64,000 bases of DNA from positions 1-64,000 of the forward strand of contig JBBHKE010001595.1 in the NCBI GenBank assembly GCA_037447655.1, written 5' to 3'. Made by a program: the position numbers and the translations under genes. The notes beneath the pieces were generated by a model. That model was not told the origin of the DNA and made no database searches. It saw only the letters and a list, made by a program, of their open reading frames with translations. Of the stretch, positions 47,375 to 59,100 are shown piece after piece; position 1 is the first letter of the stretch; each line of letters opens with the position of its first letter. Source of the DNA: Zygnema cylindricum. Taxonomy: Eukaryota > Streptophyta > Zygnematophyceae > Zygnematales > Zygnemataceae.

Positions 47375-48252
47375 TACACTACCGGCCTATCCCAGAACTT
47401 GAATTTCTAAATACTCTAGAATCATGTACACTACCGGCCCAGCCCACACAGGCATCCAAGATACGTGTATTCGGAGCTACTACAGTTTGTAAAATGACAT
47501 TGTAAATTTTTTCCCTATCATACCAATGTAAAGGCCTCATCATAATTAGACCATGTTTATATGTGTTGCATCTATTGCACCACAACAATTAGGAAATTGG
47601 AATTTATAGTCGCTAAATGCATCCACAAGTTGGTCAAAGAGGGCCACTTGATGAGACGTGGTGTGAGGATATCCCACACCGCTCGACAAAATATTGCTTG
47701 TTTCCTCAACACCGTCATCGCACTGACTCCAAAAAGCTCTCCCACAAAAACACTTCTGTTTCCGGTGTTCTCCCACAAAAACGCTTGTGTGGCGTGGTGT
47801 GAGGATATCCCACACCGCTCGACAAAATATTGCTTGTTTCCTCAACACCGTCATCGCACTGACTCCAAAAAGCTCTCCCACAAAAACACTTGTGTTTCCG
47901 GTGCTCTCCCACAAAAACACTTGTGTTTCGGATGGCCAGTCAATAAATCACCATTTCAATCTGTCGTCGCACTGAAAGCTTTCGATTAGGTATATTCAAG
48001 GAAGCAATGGGGGGGTCTGTTTCCATCCAATATGTTATTTCCGCAACCAGATAGTCGACAAGATGACGTGGAAGGCAAAATATTTCCCTAAATCTGACAT
48101 CGTCGAATCCATTTATGAGAGTCATAGAAAAATGTAAACTTCACGGTATGATGTAATATTCATGACAGCTCCTCTCTCGTCCAAGGGTATCCATTGTATT
48201 GCAAAATATACTTGCAACATTTAGAAAGGTTTGTGTTTGCAACATGACTTTC
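47375..48252 (-). pseudogene. Harbinger DDE transposase, N-terminal part, copy B
   Basis: Near-identical to copy A from the TACAC junction to about 48252 (TTCTAGATTAAAT), including the same TGA (47940-47942). It differs by a ~140 bp tandem duplication at about 47735-47925 containing AAAGCTCTCCCACAAAAACA. By position and TSD this is the true other half of the transposase at 41059-41577. Confidence 0.82.
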
Positions 48253-48638
48253 TTCTAGATTAAATATATGAAAAACGCAAAAATATTGAGATCTTATTTT
48301 GAGCGTTGAACTTCATTCATAGTAAGAAGGATGAATATCATTAGAAACAACTCCATTAGAAAAAGATGTACGATATATTTTGCAAGTGAAAGGATTCCAG
48401 GGCGTGAAAGACGTATGCACAAAAGGCGGCCGCTTTTATTCATGTGAAAGGTGGACGCAGCAAGGTTTCAAAGTAGAAACATCAAATCGGAGCCATGGAT
48501 TTGAAAAGACAGTTGGTACATCGATGTAACATGAACGTTCTAATGGTACATATGTGTACGTCTGTTCATCCATTTATTTTCAATAGATATATAAAACCGT
48601 AGAAACAACGACAAAGCGGCTAGTTATACGGATACTAG
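48253..48638. other. Flank of the Harbinger element, end not found
   Basis: Sequence beyond the transposase start. No Harbinger terminal repeat was recognised here. Confidence 0.4.
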
Positions 48639-49820
48639 TGTTGATATTTGTGTATTTTCTAGGTCTGTAATAGGATAGAAAAAGGCAGAGGCAGACTGCC
48701 TCTAACTCCCCTCTCCAAGCCCCCACACTTGTTGTAGTCACTAAAGGCTGGATAGGGAGCTAGAGCCATGACTGCCTAAGCTCTCTAGAGAAGACAGGGG
48801 GTAAATTAGTAAGACTTACCAAAAGGTATTTGACGGACCCAGGAATTGATCCTGGTACCTACCGTCCTTCAATTCGCCGTTAGCCGGTGACTTTATCCAT
48901 TTAGACTAGAGCTGGTATTACGACGTCTTTGGTTTGATAGTTATTTATATAGTTACACGTAGACTAGTTCATTTAACTGGAAATATATACGTATTGCATA
49001 GATACAGTTATGGATAGTACGGAGTATACATTTATTTATTCAAACGGATACCGCGCATTTGGTTCGACCGCGAAACAAATACCGCGCGTCTATTTTCAAA
49101 GGCTAGCAATATAGCCGGATTTGATCGGACGGCCACGGTAGGCGCCGCGATCGCGGGATATGTACTTTTGGCAGTTTGCAGTCATCGCCAAATAGGATGA
49201 CACATGGCACGTCAACTTTGGATTGTGGCGACACCGGAGATTACGGGAACAAATAGATATATGACATGTGTTGACATTTCAGCCATATCGTACGATTGTC
49301 GTACACAAAGTACACCGGCACCTGTACTTATCTGTACGGTACAATGATGTGATTGGTGCCGTACGTCAGTAGATAGGGTCTTAGAGTGAGAATAGGACTT
49401 AGAATATTTTGAGTAGCTAGTCGCCTCTCCCAGAGAGCATCTTGTATAAATGGCTAACTTTGGGCAGCCATAACTATCAATTTACTTGACCATTTTCAGT
49501 GATTCTTTTTGCTGCGGACTCAGGGGAGTCCAGGCTACATAGGGGTGAAGTTGGTCAGAGTTTTTGTCTGCCAGGGTGGCTGCATTTCAAAGGGAAAGTC
49601 AAAGTGGGTGAATGTGTCCAAATCTCATATTCTAACTTTGCATTCCGTAGTGGAACTGACCACACAGAAAGTCTTATTTCACAGGGGTGAATCTATATTT
49701 GGGTTATGATTGTCAAGGGGTCATTCATTTGGGTTTATATCAAGTTAAGAGTCGGCACTATCTAGATTAGCTTCTTTGGATCTGCTTACTCTGAGGGCCA
49801 ATGGAGGTCTCAGAGTTTCA
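48639..49820 (+). mobile_element. Copia-type LTR, probably solo, 1.18 kb
   Basis: Starts TGTTGATATTTGTG and ends TCTCAGAGTTTCA. It shares landmarks with the reversed LTRs at 41578 and 46309: GCAGACTGCCTC, CCGTTAGCCGGTGACTTTA-like text, GATGTGATTGG, a TATA-like TGTATAAATGG at 49443. No matching 5-bp TSD (ACTAG left, GTTTA right) and no internal region are seen. Confidence 0.7.
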
Positions 49821-52800
49821 GTTTAGATGTTGAAATCTACGTGCATCCAATCGTAAGAAAGCACGTCCACGATTGACTTCTTGCTGACACGACCTGATGG
49901 AGAAGTGAACCAAATTTTACTGGCAGTAAATGTTTTTGAACGATTACTTTCGGTGCCTGATGGAGAAGCGGCCTTAGCATGATCAGAATAACTTCTTACG
50001 TGGAGCCAACCAACATGCGCCACGCAAAAAAAATGTCGGTTGCTGATCCGACACAATGGAACAGTCGCTTCAGTAAACCAATTTTTGACGTTTACACAGT
50101 CCGCTTAATGGAACAACGCTCTCAAAGTTCAGACAAAGAAACACTACCAACGTACAAATTGTATAATCTAACACGTTCATACAAATCTTGTACCGCGTCC
50201 GTTCGTACAACTATGTAGATTTTACGGTTGAAGAATATTTGACGAATTTCAGCGCATTCAGCCATGAACGGCTGAACTGAACACAAGCCTACGTGGTACA
50301 AGCCTTAATACAACATGTATGGGGGAGGCACATCGTGAATCGCCATTAGTGTTTGCAACACTAATTTAGCACCCTTTAAATTTGACCCTCGAACCTAAAA
50401 TATAATTAATAGATCTATTTTTTCTTTTATGTTAGTAAAGGTACAGTTTAATCAGTGCCATTTACTCTAATTTGGATTATTTCTAAATAGTGTAGTGTAA
50501 AAAAGTTGGGATTTCGTACTAAAGCTACCAATGATATTGTATAAGATTGTTGTCAAATAACGGCGTAGAAACGTGAAAGTGAGTGCTTCGACAAAGGAAA
50601 GCACACTCAAATTCAATTCCCAAGTCAAAAAGACGAGGGAAAATCACGCTAACTTGTTATGACATGTTGAAACATGGATTATGTCAACAGAGGCTATATC
50701 AGCTACATTATAGGAATGTGTATCCAAATTAGTTTTACGTATTTTAATTAACGTTATTTTCTGTTTATGTTAGGCCCTTAAACCCAAAATATAGTTTTTA
50801 ACGATTTTCTTTACTCTCATAATTCCTTTACACAAATAGTGATTGACGGTATACCTTGTTAGGACAACCTAATAGAATGTCGATCGAAATGTTACTGCAA
50901 GTAAACGTGTCCATAGTATTACTGGCAATAATTGATGGACAAGAGGCCTCAATTTCATGTTTTACAGTTATAAAAACTTAGTTTGTGCCACAAATTCAAT
51001 AGTTGAAGGTTCAATACATTAGGGTTCAATATAGTTGAGGGTTTAGCATCAATCTCATTTTAATTTGGTGTTCAACACTTGGTGCCATCATTTTTGGCTT
51101 GGTTTGTCTACGTTACGTCCACCTTCAAGTTTGCCGAAACCTCTTTTGCTTAAGAGCCCATCAAACAATATTCCTTTCCTTCGTTTCACACACGGATAGG
51201 AATGTATTGTGGCGCGTGATCTGGTGCGAAATGTAATGGATCAATTTAGCGTCGAATGAAGGTATAATGTGGAACGAAAGTTTTTTTGTGTGCCTTCACT
51301 TCACTCCCAATCTCAAAAAATTTGAAGCCCTCACGCTGACTTTCGTTTTCCTCCACCTTTATCGGAGGACCATGATTCATGTAGTTTTAACATATCCTAT
51401 TGGGACACGCAATTGCTTTTCTACGACATTGTATGTGGGTGTGGTGGCTATGCATGCAACGACTTCGCAGACAATCAAGACCCGACGGATTAGTTTCTTG
51501 CGCTGAGGCGGAGTTTCAACATTCCCACCAAGTGTTTTCATGATTTACTACTTAATCGTATGTGATAAACATTTGAACAAATGGTTACGAAGCCTTCTTA
51601 CTAGCGAGCCTGTCGATCGAGTCTCACCACTTTCTACTGTCGAGGTGTATTAGTTGTCCCTCACCTAGCAAAATCGCAATTCTCCTCTATCGAACCAAGG
51701 TGGCATTTAATTGACGAGGCCTCTTATATTTCCCACCAAGAGATCGAGTCCACATTGAGAATCATTGATTTCGTGGACAAGTTTGTTTAAGTTGTGGGTA
51801 GTCAATTATTGTACGTTTTTTCTCTTTGTGCGTAAATTTGGTAAGTTTAGTACCTTTTGTGGTTGCTTGTTTTGATTAGTATTGTCTTATATTTTTGTTT
51901 CTTTAGTCTTTAAACATTATTTTTTTGCTTTTTTTTTACGTTTTTTTACTTAGCTAATTTTTCCCATTTCAAATTTGTGCAACAAAATCATTTTTCATTT
52001 AACGTACAATTTCATCTATGTTGGGTTGAAATAATGAAGGTGTGTCATTGTTATTGTACTCACCCTCACTTAAAGTGAAATAATTAGTGATTGTTCGCCA
52101 TAATGGTTGTTATTCTTTATGACTTCATATGAATGGTTCCCCTTCCAATGGTTAAACATGTAAGGATCTTAAAATAAAAACTTATTCCACAACATGGTTC
52201 CCTTTTTTATGGTTGGCCACAAAGGAAATTTTATGCACGGATCTATATCGGAAACTCCGTCTCAAATACTACACAAAACCACTTAAAAATAATGTCCATG
52301 CTAAAAAAACCAAATAAATTTGTGATTTTTTGACCGCGAAAGGAGGAAAGACACCTTAGAATAACAAGAGGAAACTAACATTCAATTATGTACCAAAAGA
52401 ATCATGGAATGTAAAATGTTAAAACCTTGCAACTTAGTCACTATTATTAAAGGTTAGTATTATAATCCATTTCAACCATTTCAATAACGAATGTTGTTAT
52501 TGAAAATTCATTAAAATGTTGTTATTGAAAATTCATTAAAATGTTGAAATTAAGATGCCATTAGAGGTAATATCATTGGATTTTATTTAATTGATTGTTA
52601 GTTGAAACACTGGACATTTATGTAAACCAAATGGCAAACGAATATTTTTCATTTTTTTTTGTGAATTTAGTATAAATAAAATCTGTCAAATGTACGCATT
52701 AGTGTAAAAACAAGCTCAATTGAACATATAAAACCGCTGATTTTATAAATTTTAGTATACAGACCGAAAAAACACAAAAAATGAAATAAATAAAGAAGTG

Positions 52801-53724
52801 TATACTTTTTGATTGGCATAAGGAATTCAATTTTCGCATTTTTTTTTCACACATCATAGTTTAATAGTTGTTCAATTGATTTGGTAGTCTATTTTTAGGA
52901 AAAGGGTTATGAAACTTAAATGTTCAATTTTGATTCGTTTGTAAACTCATGATATTGACCCATTTGGTGACTCGTGTTTTTTTTTTTCGCGTTATTAGTT
53001 ATCACATTTGTTACCATAGTTGTGCTTATTTGGTTATTAAACGTAATGATTACCAACGTTTGGTTCAATGGACTGGTTTATTCACCAAATATTGCCCAAA
53101 CGATGGCTTATACTTGCAAGTGAGGTAAAGGAATCTAAAGAAACATCCATCATAGATGTAACGGTGGTCTTTCTTATGCAGTAAATATTTTGTGACTTTT
53201 TCATCAACGTTTTACAAGTTTAAAAATTCATTTTATTGAGGAAAGTAACTCTAAGAAGACCCATTTGCATCTACTTTTAGTGCACAAAGTTTGCACAATT
53301 TCTTAAAGGTTAAAAATGTTCGAAGTAGTAAAAAGTGCCTTCTAAGTGTTTGATTGACCGTTCAAACTATAGCCGATTCAGGTGACACCGTTTAGAACCA
53401 ACACTGCGACACCGTGTCTTGCTATTGTTTCAAGCCGCGAAAACAACAGTAACACTAATAGCGATAGAGTGTCTAGTTGTACATTAAAATGTGATGTTCA
53501 AAGACTTTTTTAGTGTTAAATAGTTGACATGTGTAGACATTTTTCGAGCAGTTTTTCCTGAGGCAAGCAATCGAAAAGTAACGGTCTTACCCTTCGGTCG
53601 TGATGTCACGATCGAAAATCGGAATCTTGTGCGATGAAAAAAAGTATTTCTTACTGCCCTAAAAATGTTTAAACGATGGGCACTTTGCTGACCTAGTTCT
53701 AACATTAACCAGTAATCTTCCAGC
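49821..53724. other. Long intergenic stretch, nothing recognised
   Basis: A mariner-like end (CATCGTGAATCGCCATTAGTG) is near 50331. CCTGATGGAGAAG occurs twice at 49890-49975 and relates to 5327-5340. A direct repeat (AATGTTGTTATTGAAAATTC) is at 52490-52530. No gene-like frame is seen. Confidence 0.45.
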
Positions 53725-54566
53725 TAGTGTTGGGTATCGAGGACCATTTGCCGACATTCGATATGTATCAAATTTCAGGTACTCGATAATCGATATATCG
53801 CCTCGATATATAAAAAAGATAAATATCGCGATGCATTGCCAATATATCGGCGATATATCGTATTGCCAATATATCGAGGCTTTTAAAAAAAAAAAAATGA
53901 AAATTTTCACAGGTCTCCAAAGTCACGTGCCTTCGGACAAGGTGACCGTAAAATCTTTGCCGAAAAGAAATACGGTTTTTTCCAGAAAATCAGCAGAGTG
54001 AAGGAGATCTCTAAGGTACATTGACGCGGTACACTTGCGAAGTACTCGTACGTAATACGCAAGTACGGATTTCCATACGAAAATGGTCGGTTTCCAAATC
54101 TTTGACGATTTTAGAGATTCGATCGTTGACTTACGTGGAACCATTCAATTCAGAACACGTATGTAAAAATTTGTTTACAGACGCTACGCGATGTAACCGA
54201 GGCCTCTGTAATACATAAATTTTGCTGTCCGTACTATTACAGAGACCTCCTGATGTAACCATACCGTAAATTAAGAAATTATATGAATTACAGAATTAGT
54301 ACTTTTTTGTCGGTTACATTTTGCGGCGTCTTACCTTTAAGTCACGGAACGAAAATTACGTCGTACGTGGCGTATCAGACAATTTGTCTTTTTCACTAAA
54401 ATAACATATTATATAAAAATCTAAAAATTTTAAATTTAAAAAATACAATATATCGCGATGATTTATGTTGGTCCCGGTACGATATATCGAGGATTCGCTC
54501 GATCGATATTCGATATATTGAATATCGAAATTATCGCGATATGAATTTACCCGATACCCAACACTA
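53725..54566. mobile_element. hAT-type element, 842 bp, with 8-bp TSD
   Basis: Ends TAGTGTTGGGTATCG and CCCGATACCCAACACTA. Perfect TSD CTTCCAGC at 53717-53724 and 54567-54574. It is the closest relative of the 14160-15970 copy and lacks its nested Harbinger MITE. Confidence 0.93.
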
Positions 54567-54574
54567 CTTCCAGC

Positions 54575-55689
54575 TGTCCCTTGTCAACTGAATAGTCAAT
54601 CTCAGAAATTTACACGCCCAGGAAGAAATATTTTTCAGGTCAGCCCGTAAATTTGGTCCCAAGATTTTTGTACAAGCGTCAGCATTTCATTAGCAATCAT
54701 GAATATGACTCGTTCTTTATCGTGGTCCTCTTACCTTCAGTCAGAAAGCCAATTTCGCCATTCTATGCGATTTTCCTGAATTTTGTCTTGTAAGTAATAC
54801 ATGGATAAAAGCCATAAGTGAACTATTCCACACAATTTAAACTCCCATAAGATATTTACAAAAGTTCGTGAAAGATATTTTTCAATGCGGCGAGAAAGTA
54901 CGTTCACACTATATGGGCGTCATCGTTTGTGCGCGTGCTACATCTTTGAGCACGCGTACTTCAGCCGACAAATACGCGCAAAATACAAGTTAGCCATGTG
55001 AACTCTCACATGCTTGTTGCCCATTAAAGATCAAAAGCGCAAAACCATGCGTAAAAATCGGAAGCACATCTATGGCGCGTGTGCCTCGTCAGACTGCATC
55101 AGCCGTGCGTGTGAATTCTGCGCGCGGGATTGCGTCCACCAAACCCTAGTTTTCACTCTTTTTAGTGCGTAACAGCGTATGGAGACCTATGTGGAAACTA
55201 TATGCGTACTCAACTGACAACACGCGTACTCGCTGATGCAACCCGCGAATAATACGGACGAACTTCAAATAGTGTTTCCGTACTTTTTCACGCGCTAAAA
55301 CTTTGGACTCACCAAACGCTTTCAAAGTTGCCAACGCCCTAATAGTTCTCCATTTTATCCAAATTTCCGAACATGTAGGAAGTAGGAGGCTGCTGCATTG
55401 ACAGTACAATATACTTTGAAGTCTCTACTATCTTTTTCATCGCTGAAAATGTGTCTAATCGCTGAAAATGTGCATTTAAAAGCAGCTTCCGAGATCTTTG
55501 CAACAGAATAACCTTTTGCAATAATCGTAGATTGGCACTAAATGACCCAATGAACAGTTGCAAGGAGTAACAGTAATTAAATGCACGATACAGAGAGTTA
55601 TTGCGAGTAACCTTTTTTTTCTTTCTTCCAGAAATTACAGTTGCAGTCATCAACACAGTGTCTTACAAGCGGCAGTCAATGGCTGTCAG
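54575..55689. other. Intergenic upstream of the 860-residue gene
   Basis: No gene supported. The 54890-55260 part is richer in GCGCG and GTGCG than its surroundings. Confidence 0.4.
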
Positions 55690-56110
55690 TTTTTTGTTCA
55701 ATTAGATAAACTCTCGATTTTCTTAACTTTCTTTCATCCAATTCGATAAACTTAGAGTTTTTTTTTTTTTTACTTTCTTTCATTTCAACTTGATAAACTC
55801 AGAGTTTTCTTGTCAACCTTCTTTCGTCCAATTCGATTAACTGAACTTTCTTTTCCTTCTTTTCGTTCATTTCTATAAACTTTCTTTCATTTGTTTCACT
55901 CCCGTTCTTCCAATTCGATAAAACTCTTTGCCTGCTTCTGTTCTATTTTCTGCACATTACTCTTTTTTTTGCGCTGTACCGTTTTTGGCGCAATAGTGTT
56001 TTGCGCAGTCCTGTTCTATTTTTCGTGCGATACCATTTCCTGCGCGGTATCGACTCTATTTTGCTTGGTACTGTACTGTTCTGTTACTTGCGCGGTACTG
56101 TTTCTAGCGT
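55690..56110. repeat. Two tandem-repeat blocks in the probable promoter/5' leader
   Basis: Block 1 (55690-55925) repeats TTCTTTCATCCAATTCGATAA-type units of about 60 bp, pyrimidine-rich. Block 2 (55935-56110) repeats units around TGCGCGGTACTGTT and TGTTCTATTTT. Both lie just upstream of the start codon of the next gene. Confidence 0.6.
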
Positions 56111-56120
56111 GGTCTGTTTC

Positions 56121-56147
56121 ATGGTGACACCATGGTTTATGCTTTGA
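56121..56147 (+). CDS. Upstream ORF, 8 codons, overlapping the main start
   Basis: ATG at 56121 opens an 8-codon frame ending TGA at 56145-56147. It overlaps the main ATG (56132) in another frame, so it could lower translation of the main frame if the leader includes it. Confidence 0.35.
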   Translation: MVTPWFML

Positions 56148-59100
56148 GGACAGCTTTCCGCCTCTGGCCTGGTTCTTCTTTACAAGCAGCAATAAAGTCC
56201 AAATGGTTGCCTCATTTTGTCTTTCCCTCTCCCTCCGTACCTGCTCTCTCTTCCTCCTCTTCTTCCTCTTCTTCGGCGACACATATTCCTTCCAAACAAC
56301 GAGTTGAAAATGCTGGAAGAAGAAATGTTTTATCTTCTTTACTCCGAGAAGGGTCGAACAGTACTACTAGTAACAACACTTTGTACGGAGTGACTACAAA
56401 TGGCTTGCAAAAGTACAAAACTGCTGAAACGGGGACAAAAATGGGGACAAATATGGGGACCAAAACGAGTTTTGAAAGAATAGCGAGAGCCATGTTGGCT
56501 TATTTTGGAGCAGGAACAGCCGTTGTTGTCACGACTGAAATTTGTGGAAAATCAACGGCCTATGCCAGGTGTGATTTCTTATATAATAATATTTTTTTTT
56601 TCTTTTTTTATATAGATATAGGTATAATCTTGACTTCTGCATGGCGGAAATTTGCGGAAAATCGACCACCTACACCTGGTGATTTTTTATATAATAATAA
56701 TGTATTCTAAACGATTATTTTAGACAGGGCGTATGATCTTGACTTTTTCGATTGTTAATGATTATTAATCTTGACTCTTTCACATCCCTGTAGTCACTAA
56801 CGAAATTTGCAGAAACTTTATGCAAGGTCTATTTTTTATGTTTTGGGTGATTATTAAATTCTTATCTTATTTTAGAGAGTGTTATAATCTTAAAACTTTC
56901 ACATTCTTATGTGGCATTGAAAGTCTAAGAAGTTTTAATGAGTTTCAATGCTGGGTTTTGTTTGCTCTGGTTACTGTTTTTGGTCAAATGTCTGGTCAAT
57001 GTGACTGAAGATCATACCCATTTTTTTCTCTTTTTCCTTTCTTTCCCTCTTTTTCAGTTCTTCCCCTCTTTCTCAATTTCTCCCCTCTTTTTCATTTTCT
57101 CCTCTTTGTCATTTCTTTCCCTCTTTTTTATTCTTGCCCTTTTTTTCATTTTTTCCCCTCGATTTCGGTTTTTCCCCTCTTATTCATTTCTTTTTGTCTT
57201 TTTCATTCACTTAAAGTTGATAAATTTTTACAATGTGATTGCATGTTTTCGGTCTTTGTTTTGTATGAATGAGAAAATGTAATGGCAGGTTGATATCCTC
57301 GTGTTTTGCAATTTTCATTATTTTTATCATTTTTGTGACTTTTTAGCATATGTTTAAACCTGTTTTAACCTGTTTCTTGTCTAAGTAAAACTAGTAATAT
57401 AATTATCTTGGTTGTATTAAATCGTTAATTCTGATTCTTGCTATGTGCTTTTGACTTGAAGCAAACCAAGTCATGACTCTCTCTCTCCTTCCCCTATCGT
57501 CTCTTCTCTGTTGAAACTGCGATAATATAGTCAGATCGAGTAAGTGTAAGATCTGAAAATCAATAAAAAAAAAAGAAAATAAGAAATTTGACTCTTCTCC
57601 TTCCCCTGTAGCCTACTTTCCGCACTCTCTCTCTTTCCCTCGATCTCTTTCTCTTAAAGTATAAAAACTTTGTTAGTCGGTTTCAAACATTGCATTCTTA
57701 ATCGTCTGGCTAAAATATGTTAAAACATTGAAGGTTTGAACAAAAAAATGTTAAGAAAAAGTTTCGAGGATTTTGTGTGCTGAATAACTGAATGTGGTAT
57801 ATGTATGCTTTGTGGTAGATTGACATTTAAGTAATTTGGCTTTTCTGGGAACGTTGACTAATTCTTGATTAATCTGAACATTTGACTAAGTTGAACATTT
57901 TTTAGACGTTTGGAACCTTTTTTTTGTTGGCAGGATTGTAATCGAAGGACCGTTTATGTGTATATGTTATAGATAGTAGTTCACAAGTGATACAAAGAGA
58001 AACCTAGAGGGAAGGGATTGCAATGGGAAATTGCTTCTGGTTATTGTTTATTTATGTGTGTTTGATATAGAAAGAAATATTTTTAACAAATTACGACAGG
58101 CTGTCTGTGCGGGAGGTTGAAGACAAGTGTTTTTAAGTCTCTGAAGATGCAAGCTATCGGTACTGATTGAAGCATAAGTTCACTATAAATTATTAAGCAG
58201 CTATTTACAACTTTGCTGCTGTTGTCACAAGTTTTTGTTCCATTTTTGTTGTTTCCGATGCTGATCTAAACAGGTATTGCAAAGACTATAACTTTCTGGG
58301 TTTACATTCCATCGACTGTTGTCTATCTTTTTATTAGCTGGTGTTGAAGGATAGCATCTCTTTAAAGATATGGTTGTCTAATTAAGCTGTACTGTTACAC
58401 CTTGCTACTGCCAATTTGTCGATTCTTACAAAAAAAAAAACCTTGTATTGTACATTTATCAACAGTGAGCGTCCAAATTCTACCTCGTGGTCGGCATCGA
58501 AACATGGTATGGCTGTCGCAGATGCCCGTGTTCTATGGCAAAGAGCTGTAACTAAGGGAATTCTTCAACAGCAAGAGGACGTGACACGTGGACATCGTTT
58601 GTCTTATTCTCCTTCTCCTTCTCCATTTTCCTGCCAAATGTTGCCTTTGGAAATGCCTCTTGCAAGGGCAAATTATAGACAATTTTTTTGGTCAGGTCAG
58701 GATGAAATTAAGAAGCACGCAATACAAGGGAACAATTGGGCCTGTATAGAAAACCGTACAGTGGGGGCTGGTTCAGAGCTCCAATGGGAATTGAGTCCCT
58801 CTTCCATGGATCAATCGAGTCGAAATTTGTTTTCTCCTAGAAATGATGCTGTTGTTAGCAACTTAAGGAAGAACGACAGTTGTGGCTTGAAAAGGAGCGA
58901 AGGCGATATTTTTAGGCGTGGAATATCTGTCGAGGATAATGAAAGCATGCAAGGAGAAGGAGACAAACTTGAAGGCTGTAATTTTTCAAATGCGAATGTG
59001 CCTTCATTTAGGCCCTCGGTTCAACGGAGGTTAACAACAAAAATTGCTGGGTCCGAATGGGAATTGACAGTTTCTTCAAATTATATACCTGAAAATTCAT

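Noticed and set aside
47546-47989. Frames of 124 and 142 codons in transposase copy B
   Set aside because: Mostly shadows and frame-shifted versions of the transposase caused by the local tandem duplication.
55146-55656. Minus-strand frames of 87 and 105 codons
   Set aside because: No recognisable domains; probably spacer upstream of the 860-residue gene.
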